Source of the DNA: Phycisphaerae bacterium
GTDB lineage: Bacteria; Planctomycetota; Phycisphaerae; UBA1845; UTPLA1
Length of the DNA stretch: 28,517 nt
Direction: 5' to 3'
NCBI GenBank assembly: GCA_016935885.1
Contig: JAFGQA010000440.1
Location: 1 to 28,517, forward strand
Made by a program: the position numbers and the translations under genes. The stretch's first letter is position 1. Each line of letters starts with the position of its first letter. Shown here piece after piece: positions 14,027 to 23,124 of the stretch. The notes under the pieces are model-generated. The model ran no database searches. It saw only the letters and a list, made by a program, of their open reading frames with translations, and had not been told where the DNA came from.

Positions 14027-16629
14027 CACAGTCGCTCCCACGCCTCTTGGTCAAGGTTGGGGAATGATATCTGGCACGTGCCCTGCGGCTCTGGCAGCGT
14101 GACGTGGGCCTGCCCCAGCTTGTCGAGGCTTCCTTCCTTGACGGTCTCGCCGTCCGGCGCGGTGATCTGGTAGCGCTCGCCGACCACCGGCTGGCTCGAC
14201 TCGTCAACCAGTTCGATTTCGATCCACGTCGTCTTCCTCTCCTCGACTTCCTCGGGCTCGAACGTTATCCCGCTGATGTCTTCGCCCACCTCGCCCGGCG
14301 TCAGTTCCCCGCCGCCGCCATACGTGACGTCCTTGCCGGGTTGGACGGAATCCGCATCCACCGGGGGTTCGGGGGCCGCTGGGGCGGAGGGCATGGCCAT
14401 AACCGGCCCCACCGGGGGACCGGAACCGCAGTTGATGTTCACCAGCGGTCCGCCCATGATGAAGATCGCGGCCGGCGTCAAGATGATACTGCTGCCACCG
14501 CACTTGAGTTCGATGCCTATCGAGGCCTCCAGCTTGATGCTCATCGCCTTGCATGCGTAGGTCTGCGTGACTTCGTGCTTGTGGCTGGCGCCGAACTTCT
14601 CGATCACGTCCCTGCCGACGTCGACGGTGCGGGTGCCGCCGACCTTGATCGAGTCCTTGCCACCCACCGACAGCGACTTGTCCCCCCCGATCTTCTCTTT
14701 GAAGTCGAGCTTGACCTCGATGTTCTTGGCCTTCTTGACGAGCTCGTACTTGTGCTCCTTGACCGTCAGGTGGCGGTCCTTGTCCACGTTCTCGACGCGG
14801 TCGCTGTTCACGCGAACGTGCAGATCCTTCTGGGCGTAGATCAGGATCTGCTCCTTGTCCTTGAGGTCCTCGATGCGGATCTCGTTCGTCCCGCCGCCGC
14901 CCTTGCTGCTGTGCGTCTTGATGACGCTCTTGGTCTTCTCGTCCGGCAGTGTGTAGGGAGGCATCAGATCGGCGTTGTAGACGCGGCCGGTGATAATCGG
15001 CTTGTCCGGGTCGCCTTCGAGAAAGTCGACGATCACCTCCTGCCCAATCCGAGGCAGGAACAGCGAGCCGTACTGGCCGCCTGCGGAGCCCTGGCTCACG
15101 CGAATCCAGCAGGACGAGTTCTCGTCGAACTTGCCTTCTCGGTCCCAGTTGAACTGGACCTTCACGCGCCCGTACGGGTCGGTGTAGATCTCCTCCCCGC
15201 TGGGGCCAACGACCCGGGCCGTCTGCGTTCCACGCATGACCGGCCACGGCGTGACGCGCGGGGAGCGGTACACGACCGACGACGGGATGCACTCAAACCG
15301 GCACTGGTAGACGGGTGAGTCCCCCCCAAGCACTTCGCCCTGCAGAAGGTCTTCCAGCAGATTCGGGATGGCAAGGGCTTCCAACGGGTTGCCACCGGAT
15401 GCCGAGGCGGCACTTGGAAGGTCCCGCGAAACCTGCCCGGCGTGGTACACCCACTGCGTCAGCGCCCGGTGCGCCGTCTGATCGCCCTTGTAAATGCGGT
15501 TGACGATTTGCAGCAGGCCTTCCGCCAGATTGCGGATCGCCGGCTCCGCGTGTTGGCGAGCGGCGATCATGGCTTGGTGCACGCGTTGGTCGAGCACGCC
15601 TCCACGACCGTTGGCTCCGGTGGACGCACGGGCCGTCGCTTGCTTGCCCTGGTGGGTGACCGCTGTCAGAAGATACGTGGCGTTCACCGGCTGGGACGGA
15701 TGGTCGATCAGATTGAAGGTCAGCCCCGGCGAAAGACGGAAGCAGTTGCCCTCGCCGACGCCCAGGACCCGCGCGGATTCAAACTCCTGCGCACGCAACT
15801 GGGCGTATGATGCGCCCTCGGCCTGGGCGAGATACTCCCCGGGGTAGTCGCTGAACTCCAGGCCCGCATCCCGCCCGACATCACTCTTGGCCTGCAACTT
15901 GAGCTTGGGATTCTCGAAGTTGAAGTCGTCAAGGACGACCGCTCCGGGCCGCACGCATTGCCCAAGCCGGAAACGCGAAATATGCTCCTGACTGACGACC
16001 ATGCCGGCCGGCGGCTGGTACGGCAGATCGGGCTCCCCCTCGATCGGCGCATAGGCCGACGAGCTGTCCGCCATCACAAACGTGTGGTCCTCCTGCGTTT
16101 GCTCGAAGCACCACCAGATCCCCTCCTCTTCCATCAGGCGGCAGATGAAGTTGTAGTCCGTCTCGCGATACTGGACGCAGTACTCGCGCGGCTCGTAGGT
16201 CCGCTCCAGGACCAAGCGGAAGCGGTCTGACGGAATGCCCCCACCCTCCAGGATGGCCGAGATGATCTCCGGCACCGTCTTGTTCTGGAAGATCCGACAG
16301 TTGTATCGGTGGGTCAGCAGCCAGACACTCGGCACGAGTTCGGCTCGGAAGTACGTGTGGTCATCCACACTACCGGTCATCTCGAACCGGCTGACGATCC
16401 CGTGGAACCAGCGCGTGCCGAAATCGGTATTGACGCTCAATGTCGCCGCCTTCCCGACGATGTCGTCGAAGGCGACGCTCTCCTCGGCAGACGTCAGCTC
16501 GATCTCGAATCGGTACAACCGGCACAGGCCCTCGGTGCCTCGGTAGCGCGTGACCAGAAACTGATCCACCGTCCCACCGGCAACCTGAAAGGCCAACTGC
16601 GCCTTACTGAGATCTCGTATCAGTGCCAT
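14026..16629 (-). CDS. tssI: VgrG spike protein with insertion and C-terminal extension
   Basis: The 867-residue spike is delivered with its cargo. The N-terminal gp27-like part spans roughly residues 1-335 (DQFLVTRYRGTEGLCRLYRF, NCRIFQNKTVPEIISAIL, YCVQYRETDYNFICRLMEEE). The gp5-like OB fold follows RFECIPSSVVYRSPRVTPWP, with YGRVKVQFNWDREGKF, SCWIRVSQGSAGGQYG and IGQEVIVDFLEGDPDKPIIT. A repetitive beta-helix needle comes next, then a proline-rich linker and a C-terminal Ig-like domain (IELVDESSQPVVGERYQITA). About 100 extra, largely helical residues sit between the gp27-like part and the IP-x-x-V segment (about 336-440), where classical VgrGs have a short linker. The C-terminal domain probably receives cargo. 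The next gene overlaps its stop. Confidence 0.96.
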   Translation of the reverse strand: MALIRDLSKAQLAFQVAGGTVDQFLVTRYRGTEGLCRLYRFEIELTSAEESVAFDDIVGKAATLSVNTDFGTRWFHGIVSRFEMTGSVDDHTYFRAELVPSVWLLTHRYNCRIFQNKTVPEIISAILEGGGIPSDRFRLVLERTYEPREYCVQYRETDYNFICRLMEEEGIWWCFEQTQEDHTFVMADSSSAYAPIEGEPDLPYQPPAGMVVSQEHISRFRLGQCVRPGAVVLDDFNFENPKLKLQAKSDVGRDAGLEFSDYPGEYLAQAEGASYAQLRAQEFESARVLGVGEGNCFRLSPGLTFNLIDHPSQPVNATYLLTAVTHQGKQATARASTGANGRGGVLDQRVHQAMIAARQHAEPAIRNLAEGLLQIVNRIYKGDQTAHRALTQWVYHAGQVSRDLPSAASASGGNPLEALAIPNLLEDLLQGEVLGGDSPVYQCRFECIPSSVVYRSPRVTPWPVMRGTQTARVVGPSGEEIYTDPYGRVKVQFNWDREGKFDENSSCWIRVSQGSAGGQYGSLFLPRIGQEVIVDFLEGDPDKPIITGRVYNADLMPPYTLPDEKTKSVIKTHSSKGGGGTNEIRIEDLKDKEQILIYAQKDLHVRVNSDRVENVDKDRHLTVKEHKYELVKKAKNIEVKLDFKEKIGGDKSLSVGGKDSIKVGGTRTVDVGRDVIEKFGASHKHEVTQTYACKAMSIKLEASIGIELKCGGSSIILTPAAIFIMGGPLVNINCGSGPPVGPVMAMPSAPAAPEPPVDADSVQPGKDVTYGGGGELTPGEVGEDISGITFEPEEVEERKTTWIEIELVDESSQPVVGERYQITAPDGETVKEGSLDKLGQAHVTLPEPQGTCQISFPNLDQEAWERL

Positions 16630-16679
16630 GTTTTGCGGCCCGTTGTGGATAGTGGTTCAAGCCATCGAGAGTCAAACAC

Positions 16680-16723
16680 CCTCAGACCCTCAGACCCTCG
16701 AATCCTCCAGTCCTCGAATCCTC
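16680..16723. repeat. Degenerate tandem repeats between tssH and vgrG
   Basis: CCCTCAGA occurs twice in a row (16680-16695), then the 12-base CCTCGAATCCTC occurs at 16696-16707 and again at 16712-16723. The tract lies directly against the tssH stop codon and before vgrG, the only sizeable break between tssF and the LysM gene. Confidence 0.75.
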
Positions 16724-19513
16724 TCACGAAAACGCATACGTAAACGCGCCCTCCTCGCCCGCCGCCATGGTCACCTCCGACGGCATGGTTTCCCCGCCCA
16801 TTTCTTCCAGAAGGCGGCGGGACAACTCCGGCAACACGACGCGATCCAGCAGATGGTCGATCTGCCTGGCCCCGAGGTCCACCTGGTTGCATTGCTCGGC
16901 CATCTGCTCATACACCGCGTCGTCCGCGTTGAGCTTGATCTTGTGAGCCTGGGCCAGCCGGTCGACCACCTTCTTCAGCTTCATCCGCGCGATCGTCTTC
17001 AGGATGTCGTTGCCCAACGTCAGAAACGGAATCACCGTCATACGGGCAACCAACGCCGGCTTGAAGTGCTCCCGCAGGTGCGGATAGATCCCCTCCTTCA
17101 GGTCGTTGATGTCGAGATCCTCGCCGGATTCGCACATGTTCTGGATCACGTCCGTGCCCAGGTTGCTCGTCAGGAATAGCACGGTGTTCTTGAAGTTGAT
17201 GACCCGGCCTTCGCCGTCGGCCAGCGAACCCTTGTCGAAGACCTGATAGAAAAGGTTCATCACGTCTGGGTGCGCCTTCTCGACCTCGTCGAGCAGGACC
17301 ACCGAATATGGGTGCTGCCGGACCGCCTCGGTCAGCACGCCGCCCTCGCCATAGCCGACGTAACCCGGCGGCGATCCCTTCAATTGTGAAACGGTGTGCT
17401 TCTCCATGAACTCCGACATGTTGATCGACGTCAGGAACTGGTCGCCGCCGAACAGCAAATCCGCCACGGCCAGCGCCAACTCCGTCTTGCCCACGCCGCT
17501 GGGCCCGACGCAGAGGAAGACGCCCATCGGCTGCGTCGGATTGCCGATCCCGGCCCTGTTGGTCCGTAGCTTCTCCGCCACTGTCTTCAAGGCGTGATCC
17601 TGCCCCACGACACGCGTGCGAAGACGGTCCTCCATCTCCAGGATGGCCGCGACCTCGTCCTTGACCATGCTCCCGACTGGAATGCCCGTCCAGTCGGAAA
17701 CGATCGAGGCCACCGCGGCCCCGTCCACCTGCGGATGCACAAGTGGATGCTCGCCCTGGATCTCGCGCAAGGCGGCCATCGCGTCGTCGATCTCCGCGCG
17801 GAGCCCGGCCTCATCCACCGGCGCCGCGGCTTTCTCCTCCAATGGCCCACGGCCTTGGTCGGGGCGTACGCCGCCAGCCTCGCTCCCAGGTGTGGCGGGT
17901 GTGCCAACCTTCTCCGCTTGTTCGGAGCCCTTTGTCTCGGCCTTGGCTTGGCCTTTCTTGGCTCCAGCATCCTTGCCATCGCCGTCGCCATCTCCTCCGC
18001 CCCGCAGCCGGGCGCGCAGCTCCCGGATCCTGTTGACGACTTCGAGTTCCGCCTTCCATCGCTCCTCCACCTTCTCCCGAGCATCGAGCGTCTCGGTGCG
18101 GTTGGCCTCCATCTCCGCGAGCGCGCCTTCGTCGATGGTCACACCGCCAGCCCGGTCGCGCTTCATGGCGGCGATGGCCGTGTCCAGATTGTTGAGCTGG
18201 CGATCGTAGTCATCCAACGCGCCAGGGCGCGTCCCCAACCCAACCGACACGCGGGCGGCCGAGGTGTCCAACAGATCCACGGCCTTATCCGGCAGGAAGC
18301 GCCCGCTGAGATACCGCTTCGAAAGCGACACAGCAGCCCACACTGCTTCGTCGAGGACGAAAACCTTGTGGTGCTTCTCGTATCTGTCCTTGAGCCCCCG
18401 CAGCATCACCACCGCGTCCTCGACCGAAGGCTCGTCGCAGCGGACCAACTGGAACCGGCGCTCAAGCGCCGCGTCCTTTTCGAAGTACTTCTTGTACTCG
18501 GCCCATGTTGTTGCCGCGCAGGTCCGCAGCTCGCCGCGGGCCAGCGCCGGCTTGAGTAGGTTCGCGGCATCGCTGCCTCCCGCCGCACCGCCGGCACCTA
18601 TCATTTGGTGGGCCTCGTCGATGAACGTGATGATCGGTGTCTCGCTGGCCTTGATCTCTCGTATCACGTTCTTGAGCCGGTTTTCGAATTCGCCCTTGAC
18701 GCTCGCGCCCGCCTGGAGCAAGCCCATGTCCAGGCAGATGAGCTTGACCCCTCGCAGCGTCGGGGGGACATCGCCGTCGGCGATTCTCAAGGCCAGGCCT
18801 TCGACGATCGCCGTCTTTCCCGTGCCGGGTTCGCCCACCAGGATCGGGTTGTTCTTGCGCCGCCGGGCGAAGATGTCGATCATCTGGCGGATTTCGTGCT
18901 CGCGGCCGAAGACCGGGTCGATCTCGCCGGCGGCGGCCTTCGCGGTCAGATCGACCGTGAACTTCTCCAGCGCCCCGCCTTCCATCGGCGGGCCGCCCCG
19001 CTCGATCGCCTCGCCCCGCATGGCCGCGGACTCCGTGGAGCCCAGCACTATCTCGTGAAAATGATCCCGCAACTGGTCCACGTCGATGCGATCGAACTCG
19101 GGCGTGTATTCTCCGATCCGTGTGTGGTCCGGGTTGAGCACATAGGCGAGGATCAGCAGGCCCGTGCGGATCTCGTCGAATCCAAACTCGTCCGCCATGA
19201 CCGCGGCCGACTGGAAAAGCTCAATCAGCTTGGGCGACAGGGCCGGTCTGCCCTTGTGGCCCGTCGGGAGTTCCTCGAGGATCCGCTGCAATGCCCGACG
19301 GATCGGGGCGCGGTCCACCCTGAAGGTATTGAAGATCTGCGTCACGTCGCCGGCTGTTTCGTCCAGCAATCTCAGCAGAAGGTGGTCCGGCCCAACCTCG
19401 AAGTGCCTCCGGGAGACGCATAGGCTGGTCGCGCCCTGGAAATGCCGAACGCAACTCGCGTCAAAACGCCTGATTAGCTTGCGAAGATCATCACTCGTGC
19501 CTGTGGCTGCCAT
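16724..19513 (-). CDS. tssH: ClpV AAA+ ATPase, T6SS sheath disassembly
   Basis: About 929 residues from the ATG at 19513; a frame upstream to 19564 overlaps tssG and is not preferred. The chosen ATG lies eight bases after the tssG stop, with AAGGGG at that gene's last codons. ClpV unfolds contracted sheath for reuse. It has a Clp N-domain (VGPDHLLLRLLDETAGDVTQ), AAA1 with Walker A GEPGTGKT near residue 226 and IITFIDEAHQ, a coiled-coil M domain, and AAA2 with GPSGVGKTEL near 667 and VVLLDEVEKAHPDVMN. A low-complexity stretch of about 60 residues (roughly 504-566, starting GGGDGDGDGKDAG) interrupts the M-domain region and is not typical of the family. All catalytic motifs are intact. Confidence 0.96.
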   Translation of the reverse strand: MAATGTSDDLRKLIRRFDASCVRHFQGATSLCVSRRHFEVGPDHLLLRLLDETAGDVTQIFNTFRVDRAPIRRALQRILEELPTGHKGRPALSPKLIELFQSAAVMADEFGFDEIRTGLLILAYVLNPDHTRIGEYTPEFDRIDVDQLRDHFHEIVLGSTESAAMRGEAIERGGPPMEGGALEKFTVDLTAKAAAGEIDPVFGREHEIRQMIDIFARRRKNNPILVGEPGTGKTAIVEGLALRIADGDVPPTLRGVKLICLDMGLLQAGASVKGEFENRLKNVIREIKASETPIITFIDEAHQMIGAGGAAGGSDAANLLKPALARGELRTCAATTWAEYKKYFEKDAALERRFQLVRCDEPSVEDAVVMLRGLKDRYEKHHKVFVLDEAVWAAVSLSKRYLSGRFLPDKAVDLLDTSAARVSVGLGTRPGALDDYDRQLNNLDTAIAAMKRDRAGGVTIDEGALAEMEANRTETLDAREKVEERWKAELEVVNRIRELRARLRGGGDGDGDGKDAGAKKGQAKAETKGSEQAEKVGTPATPGSEAGGVRPDQGRGPLEEKAAAPVDEAGLRAEIDDAMAALREIQGEHPLVHPQVDGAAVASIVSDWTGIPVGSMVKDEVAAILEMEDRLRTRVVGQDHALKTVAEKLRTNRAGIGNPTQPMGVFLCVGPSGVGKTELALAVADLLFGGDQFLTSINMSEFMEKHTVSQLKGSPPGYVGYGEGGVLTEAVRQHPYSVVLLDEVEKAHPDVMNLFYQVFDKGSLADGEGRVINFKNTVLFLTSNLGTDVIQNMCESGEDLDINDLKEGIYPHLREHFKPALVARMTVIPFLTLGNDILKTIARMKLKKVVDRLAQAHKIKLNADDAVYEQMAEQCNQVDLGARQIDHLLDRVVLPELSRRLLEEMGGETMPSEVTMAAGEEGAFTYAFS

Positions 19514-19521
19514 CGTCGATG

Positions 19522-20784
19522 TTACCCCTTGTACCGGCCGACGCTTGCATCGGCCCCCATCCATGCTGATCTGTCAGTAGTCCTTTCGTCCGGACCCGCC
19601 TGCCTGCTGTCAACCTCGGACCGGCTTGACGGAGACGTCGATTCGGCGGACCTGCCCATCGGTGAAGCGGAGCTTCCGTGAAACACGACCGACGTCTCCC
19701 CGACATCCTCCGTCCGGACCCAACTCGTGAAGCCGAGCCGGCCCGTCTCCTCCGTCGACGAGAGACGTGTCTCGGGGACCTCGCCGGCACGGATCCTCAC
19801 CTCGATTGTAAACGCCAGTGGGTCGTGACAATACAGCTTCGTCAGTGATCGCATCCGGTGATGACTCACGCCATCCGGCAGGAAGGACATGTACGTCTCC
19901 CAATCCACCGGCCCTACGGATATCCTGAACGCTCCGCTCAGGTCGTAGACTTGCTCCCCAACGGTCAAATCTACACCCAACCGGCTGTTGAGCATCCCTG
20001 TCCGATTCATGTCCTCCGTCGCCAAAGGAACCCAGCGCCCCGAGAACTGCTCCACCTTGATCGGAGTGTCCTCCCAGAAATCGAGCAGTATTCCTTCAAG
20101 GTCGATCGCGGAACTCGGGTGGCGTGTCAGCATTCCCGCGTACCGGATCAGCCGCAACGGCTCCACGCCCAACATCCGCTCGCTGTAGCTCGGCATGCAC
20201 CCGACAAGCCTGATCAGATAGTCCGTGATGACGTTCCGCTCCGGGATGCCGAACGAGACGTCGTATCGGTACTTTGTCCAACTGCGGTAAAACAGCGAGA
20301 TGATGCGATGGTGAAAGAGGTCGAGAAAGTCGCGGACCGGCGTTGCCTCCGATTGCGAGCCCGGCGTCCCACTCGAATCTGCGTCGGTGAACGCCTCGCC
20401 ACCGGATGCCGCCTCGGACGTCGGCTCCACCGATCTGAGGATCTCGACGGCGTAATGCAGGGGCAGCGGTGTACTGACGCCGTACAGCCCCATGAAGGTC
20501 ACGTCGATGAGGTAGCTCAGTCGATCCCCGCCGGCGAGCTTGCGAGGGGTGATCCGGCGCACGTCCGTTGGTGGAAACCCCATCGACACATGTGGGCGGA
20601 ATCGGATCCACTCTCTGTCGACGGGCCCGCGGTCCCCGACAGCCACGCCCTCGCCCAGGTGGCGCTCCAGCAGCCATACGGCCCTGAAGAAATCGAACTC
20701 CCAGCCCCGTGACAGCAGCCGTCGAGCCAGGCCGTCGCCGGCGGCCTTGATCGCGGGATCGTCAACGTGGACGTTCATCATCAT
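19522..20784 (-). CDS. tssG: T6SS baseplate protein TssG
   Basis: About 420 residues. Three ATGs in a row at 20784, 20781 and 20778 overlap the tssF stop; the first (ATGA overlap) is listed and the choice hardly matters. TssG forms the baseplate wedge with TssF and TssE. Typical features are RGWEFDFFRAVWLLER near the start, WIRFRPHVSMGFPPTDVRRI, MGLYGVSTPLPLHYAVEIL, FLDLFHHRIISLFYRSWTKY, and a later RFSGxW-like EQFSGRWVPLATEDMNR and GxRxSVGPVDWETYMSFLP segment. It is longer than usual because of a serine/glycine-rich loop near residue 140 and a disordered tail of about 55 residues. The tail's DNA shares 15 bases with a spacer repeat at 12960. Confidence 0.93.
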   Translation of the reverse strand: MMMNVHVDDPAIKAAGDGLARRLLSRGWEFDFFRAVWLLERHLGEGVAVGDRGPVDREWIRFRPHVSMGFPPTDVRRITPRKLAGGDRLSYLIDVTFMGLYGVSTPLPLHYAVEILRSVEPTSEAASGGEAFTDADSSGTPGSQSEATPVRDFLDLFHHRIISLFYRSWTKYRYDVSFGIPERNVITDYLIRLVGCMPSYSERMLGVEPLRLIRYAGMLTRHPSSAIDLEGILLDFWEDTPIKVEQFSGRWVPLATEDMNRTGMLNSRLGVDLTVGEQVYDLSGAFRISVGPVDWETYMSFLPDGVSHHRMRSLTKLYCHDPLAFTIEVRIRAGEVPETRLSSTEETGRLGFTSWVRTEDVGETSVVFHGSSASPMGRSAESTSPSSRSEVDSRQAGPDERTTDRSAWMGADASVGRYKG

Positions 20785-22586
20785 GGTCTCGATTCCGCAG
20801 GCGTTAACTGTTCGCCCCATCGAGGGGCGAATGAATACACCTGCCCGGACCTTGTGAACCGGACGTTCAACTGCGTGTAGGAGTTCAGCGTGACGTACAG
20901 CGCCATGAATCGGTCAAGGATTGTCGCAAACAGGTAGGCGTCGCCCTCACCCGCGAAGTGGTCCTCGTTCAACTCGACGTCAACCTGGATGCCCCGAAGC
21001 GGCGCTCCACGAACCATGCGCTCCTTGAATGTCGATCGGACCGCGAGGATGCCGTCCAGCATCCGTTGATGGGCCAGTGCCCGCTGCGCGTCGTGTTCTG
21101 CCTGGAAGTCGTAGACGCGAAGCAACTCCTTGAAATGATCCGCATCGGCAAGCGAAACGTAGTTCAGCGACATGTGCGAGATCAGACGCCAGTGAAGGCG
21201 CTTGCCCAGTGGCGGGCTAATCGTTGCAGTGGGTTTCAGGATGTTCCTGAACCGCATGCCCGGAGGAGAGCGGTCCGTGGGCTCGATGATGTCCTGGGCC
21301 CGCAACTCGCTCACCAGATCACGATTGGTGCAGGTCAGGTCGATCGAAATGGTCTCTTCCTTCGGCAGACTGCCGGTTTTCCCGCCGACTACGAAGGATA
21401 CGTACGTGTCGGTGCCCAGCCGTGCGTCCCCCCCCTCGATGTTTGGCCGCAGGGTTGTCTGATAGTACGTCGCGCTGCGCGGGTCCGGCGTGGTCATGTG
21501 CGCGAACGAGTAAAACGGCTTGAACTCGCGCGATTCCAGCCCCTCCGACCGGACCAGACCCAACACGCGATCAACAGAGAAGACCTCGGCGTGCCGGCGG
21601 TCGGCAATGCCCGACCGAGACGGCTGAATCAGGTATTGCACCCGGTCGTGTCGCAGGCGGATCGGCTCGGCGGAATGCTCGAACAGATTGATGATCGGCA
21701 CGCAGTGCAGCCGGACGTTCTCCCGCGAGACGAGGGGGAACGAATCCAATCGGCGATTGAACGTGAACGCCAACTCGATGGTATCGGTCAGTTCAAGCCT
21801 CTTGACGCTACGGTCAAGGCCGTTCACATCGATGAAAAGGAATCTGTCCTTGAACGCAAGGTACTCCTGTAGGAGGCGATACCCCGGAGACGAGCGGGCA
21901 GGATACGGAAGCACTGCCTCGCGCCGGGCGAGTCCGGCCGGGACAACGTGCTCAGCGCCGAGTGTCTCTTCGGCGCGATGATGGTCGGAGGATCCGTTGC
22001 TGACGGTCAGGCTTTCGAGGTGCCCCGCCAGCAACAGGTAGATCACGAAGGCCGTCCTGGGGTCCCCCGCAAGGTGAAACTGAACCGTCTCCAGGTCAAG
22101 GTCCTCCAACGGAGCCTTGGGCGACGATTGCAGAACCAGCACCAGCCTGACCGGCTGGGCAGAGGCCGTCTCCAACCGAACATCGCGGAGCGCCCAAGGC
22201 CGTACGGTCACCGGCCAACATGATCGGTACTGGCACTTCGTTCCGTCGATGGGAACACTCGCGAACTCGGCACCGGCCTCGACGACCAATGGGCCCTGCA
22301 TCGCCTCGATCTCGGGCAGCAGCTCCAGAATGGTCATGGACGGAATCGGTCTGAGATAGTGGGGCCACAGCAGCGCCATCATGTTTGCCGTGAACTCGGG
22401 CAGCTCGTCGTCCAGCTTTTCCCGAATCCGCCCGCAGAGAAAGGCCACGCCTTCCAGGAGCCGTTCCACGTCAGGGTCGGAGCCCGTGTCGCGAAGGAAG
22501 CGCGCAATCTCCGGGTTGGCCCGAGCGAATTCCGGCCCGACTTCCCGGAGGTATCGCAACTCGTCCTGGTAATACGTGTTGAACAC
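20781..22586 (-). CDS. tssF: T6SS baseplate protein TssF
   Basis: The 601-residue product starts with the hallmark TYYQDELRYLREVGPEFARA, then PEIARFLRDTGSDPDVERLL and GVAFLCGRIREKLDDELPEF and WPHYLRPIPSMTI, all conserved in TssF. The C-terminal half keeps ISHMSLNYVSLADADHFKEL and LRGIQVDVELNEDHFAGEG. TssF is the main wedge scaffold and contacts TssG, TssE and the VgrG hub. Length is typical for the family. Its start lies six bases after the tssE stop and its stop overlaps the tssG start, so E, F and G look cotranslated. Confidence 0.96.
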   Translation of the reverse strand: MFNTYYQDELRYLREVGPEFARANPEIARFLRDTGSDPDVERLLEGVAFLCGRIREKLDDELPEFTANMMALLWPHYLRPIPSMTILELLPEIEAMQGPLVVEAGAEFASVPIDGTKCQYRSCWPVTVRPWALRDVRLETASAQPVRLVLVLQSSPKAPLEDLDLETVQFHLAGDPRTAFVIYLLLAGHLESLTVSNGSSDHHRAEETLGAEHVVPAGLARREAVLPYPARSSPGYRLLQEYLAFKDRFLFIDVNGLDRSVKRLELTDTIELAFTFNRRLDSFPLVSRENVRLHCVPIINLFEHSAEPIRLRHDRVQYLIQPSRSGIADRRHAEVFSVDRVLGLVRSEGLESREFKPFYSFAHMTTPDPRSATYYQTTLRPNIEGGDARLGTDTYVSFVVGGKTGSLPKEETISIDLTCTNRDLVSELRAQDIIEPTDRSPPGMRFRNILKPTATISPPLGKRLHWRLISHMSLNYVSLADADHFKELLRVYDFQAEHDAQRALAHQRMLDGILAVRSTFKERMVRGAPLRGIQVDVELNEDHFAGEGDAYLFATILDRFMALYVTLNSYTQLNVRFTRSGQVYSFAPRWGEQLTPAESRP

Positions 22587-22592
22587 GGCTCA

Positions 22593-23021
22593 CTAGCCCG
22601 CCACTTCAAACTGGCCCCCGGCAGCCAGTGACGTCTCGTACCACACACGCAACTCGCCACTGCGGCCGACGAGCAGGGCATCGACCCGGAACACCAACGT
22701 CTCCGCCCTCGCCTCCTCCAAGTGAGGCGTCACGCGGACGCGGCGAAGCCTGGGCTCGTACTTCTCGATCGTTAAGCGAATCGCCTCTTCCACCCGGCGG
22801 ACGTAATCTTCACTGCCCGTGGCGAGGTCTGCCAGCGCGGGCAGACCATAATCCAACTGGGCTTCGCACATCCCCTGACGGGCGTTGAGCAACCGCCTTA
22901 GATTCCGGCGAACGGACTCGGCGAGGGCATCGACATCCTCCTCAGTCGTTGCCTGGCTGCGGCCGCGGTCGCGCACGCCGACATGCGCAAGCCGGTCCAA
23001 AAGCGTTTGCTCACGCCCCAT
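22593..23021 (-). CDS. tssE: T6SS baseplate protein TssE (gp25-like)
   Basis: About 142 residues from the ATG at 23021 (MGREQTLLDRLAHVG); a TTG frame to 23072 is not supported by a ribosome binding site. TssE is homologous to phage T4 gp25 and starts sheath polymerisation at the baseplate. Visible features are TLLDRL near the N-terminus, VRRNLRRLLNARQG with the following DYGLPAL, and the EEAIRLTIEKYEPRLRRVRV core containing the conserved EPRL motif. Length is normal. It sits 103 bases downstream of hcp and directly before tssF. Confidence 0.94.
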   Translation of the reverse strand: MGREQTLLDRLAHVGVRDRGRSQATTEEDVDALAESVRRNLRRLLNARQGMCEAQLDYGLPALADLATGSEDYVRRVEEAIRLTIEKYEPRLRRVRVTPHLEEARAETLVFRVDALLVGRSGELRVWYETSLAAGGQFEVAG

Positions 23022-23075
23022 CTTCGGAGAATCCCAATATGGCGATCCGCCGCAGACTGGCTCCGCCGCCAAAGG

Positions 23076-23088
23076 CGGTGGTGGCCAA
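23076..23088. terminator. Short hairpin between hcp and tssE
   Basis: On the minus strand CCGCC-TTT-GGCGG makes a tight 5-base stem, lying about 40 bases after the hcp stop and before the tssE start. No U-run follows, so it is not a classical terminator. It could stabilise the hcp message or lower downstream expression, as Hcp is needed in far larger amounts than TssE. Function is inference. Confidence 0.25.
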
Positions 23089-23124
23089 GCCTACGGTGTC
23101 TGGGCCACGGCCTTAAGACAGCGA

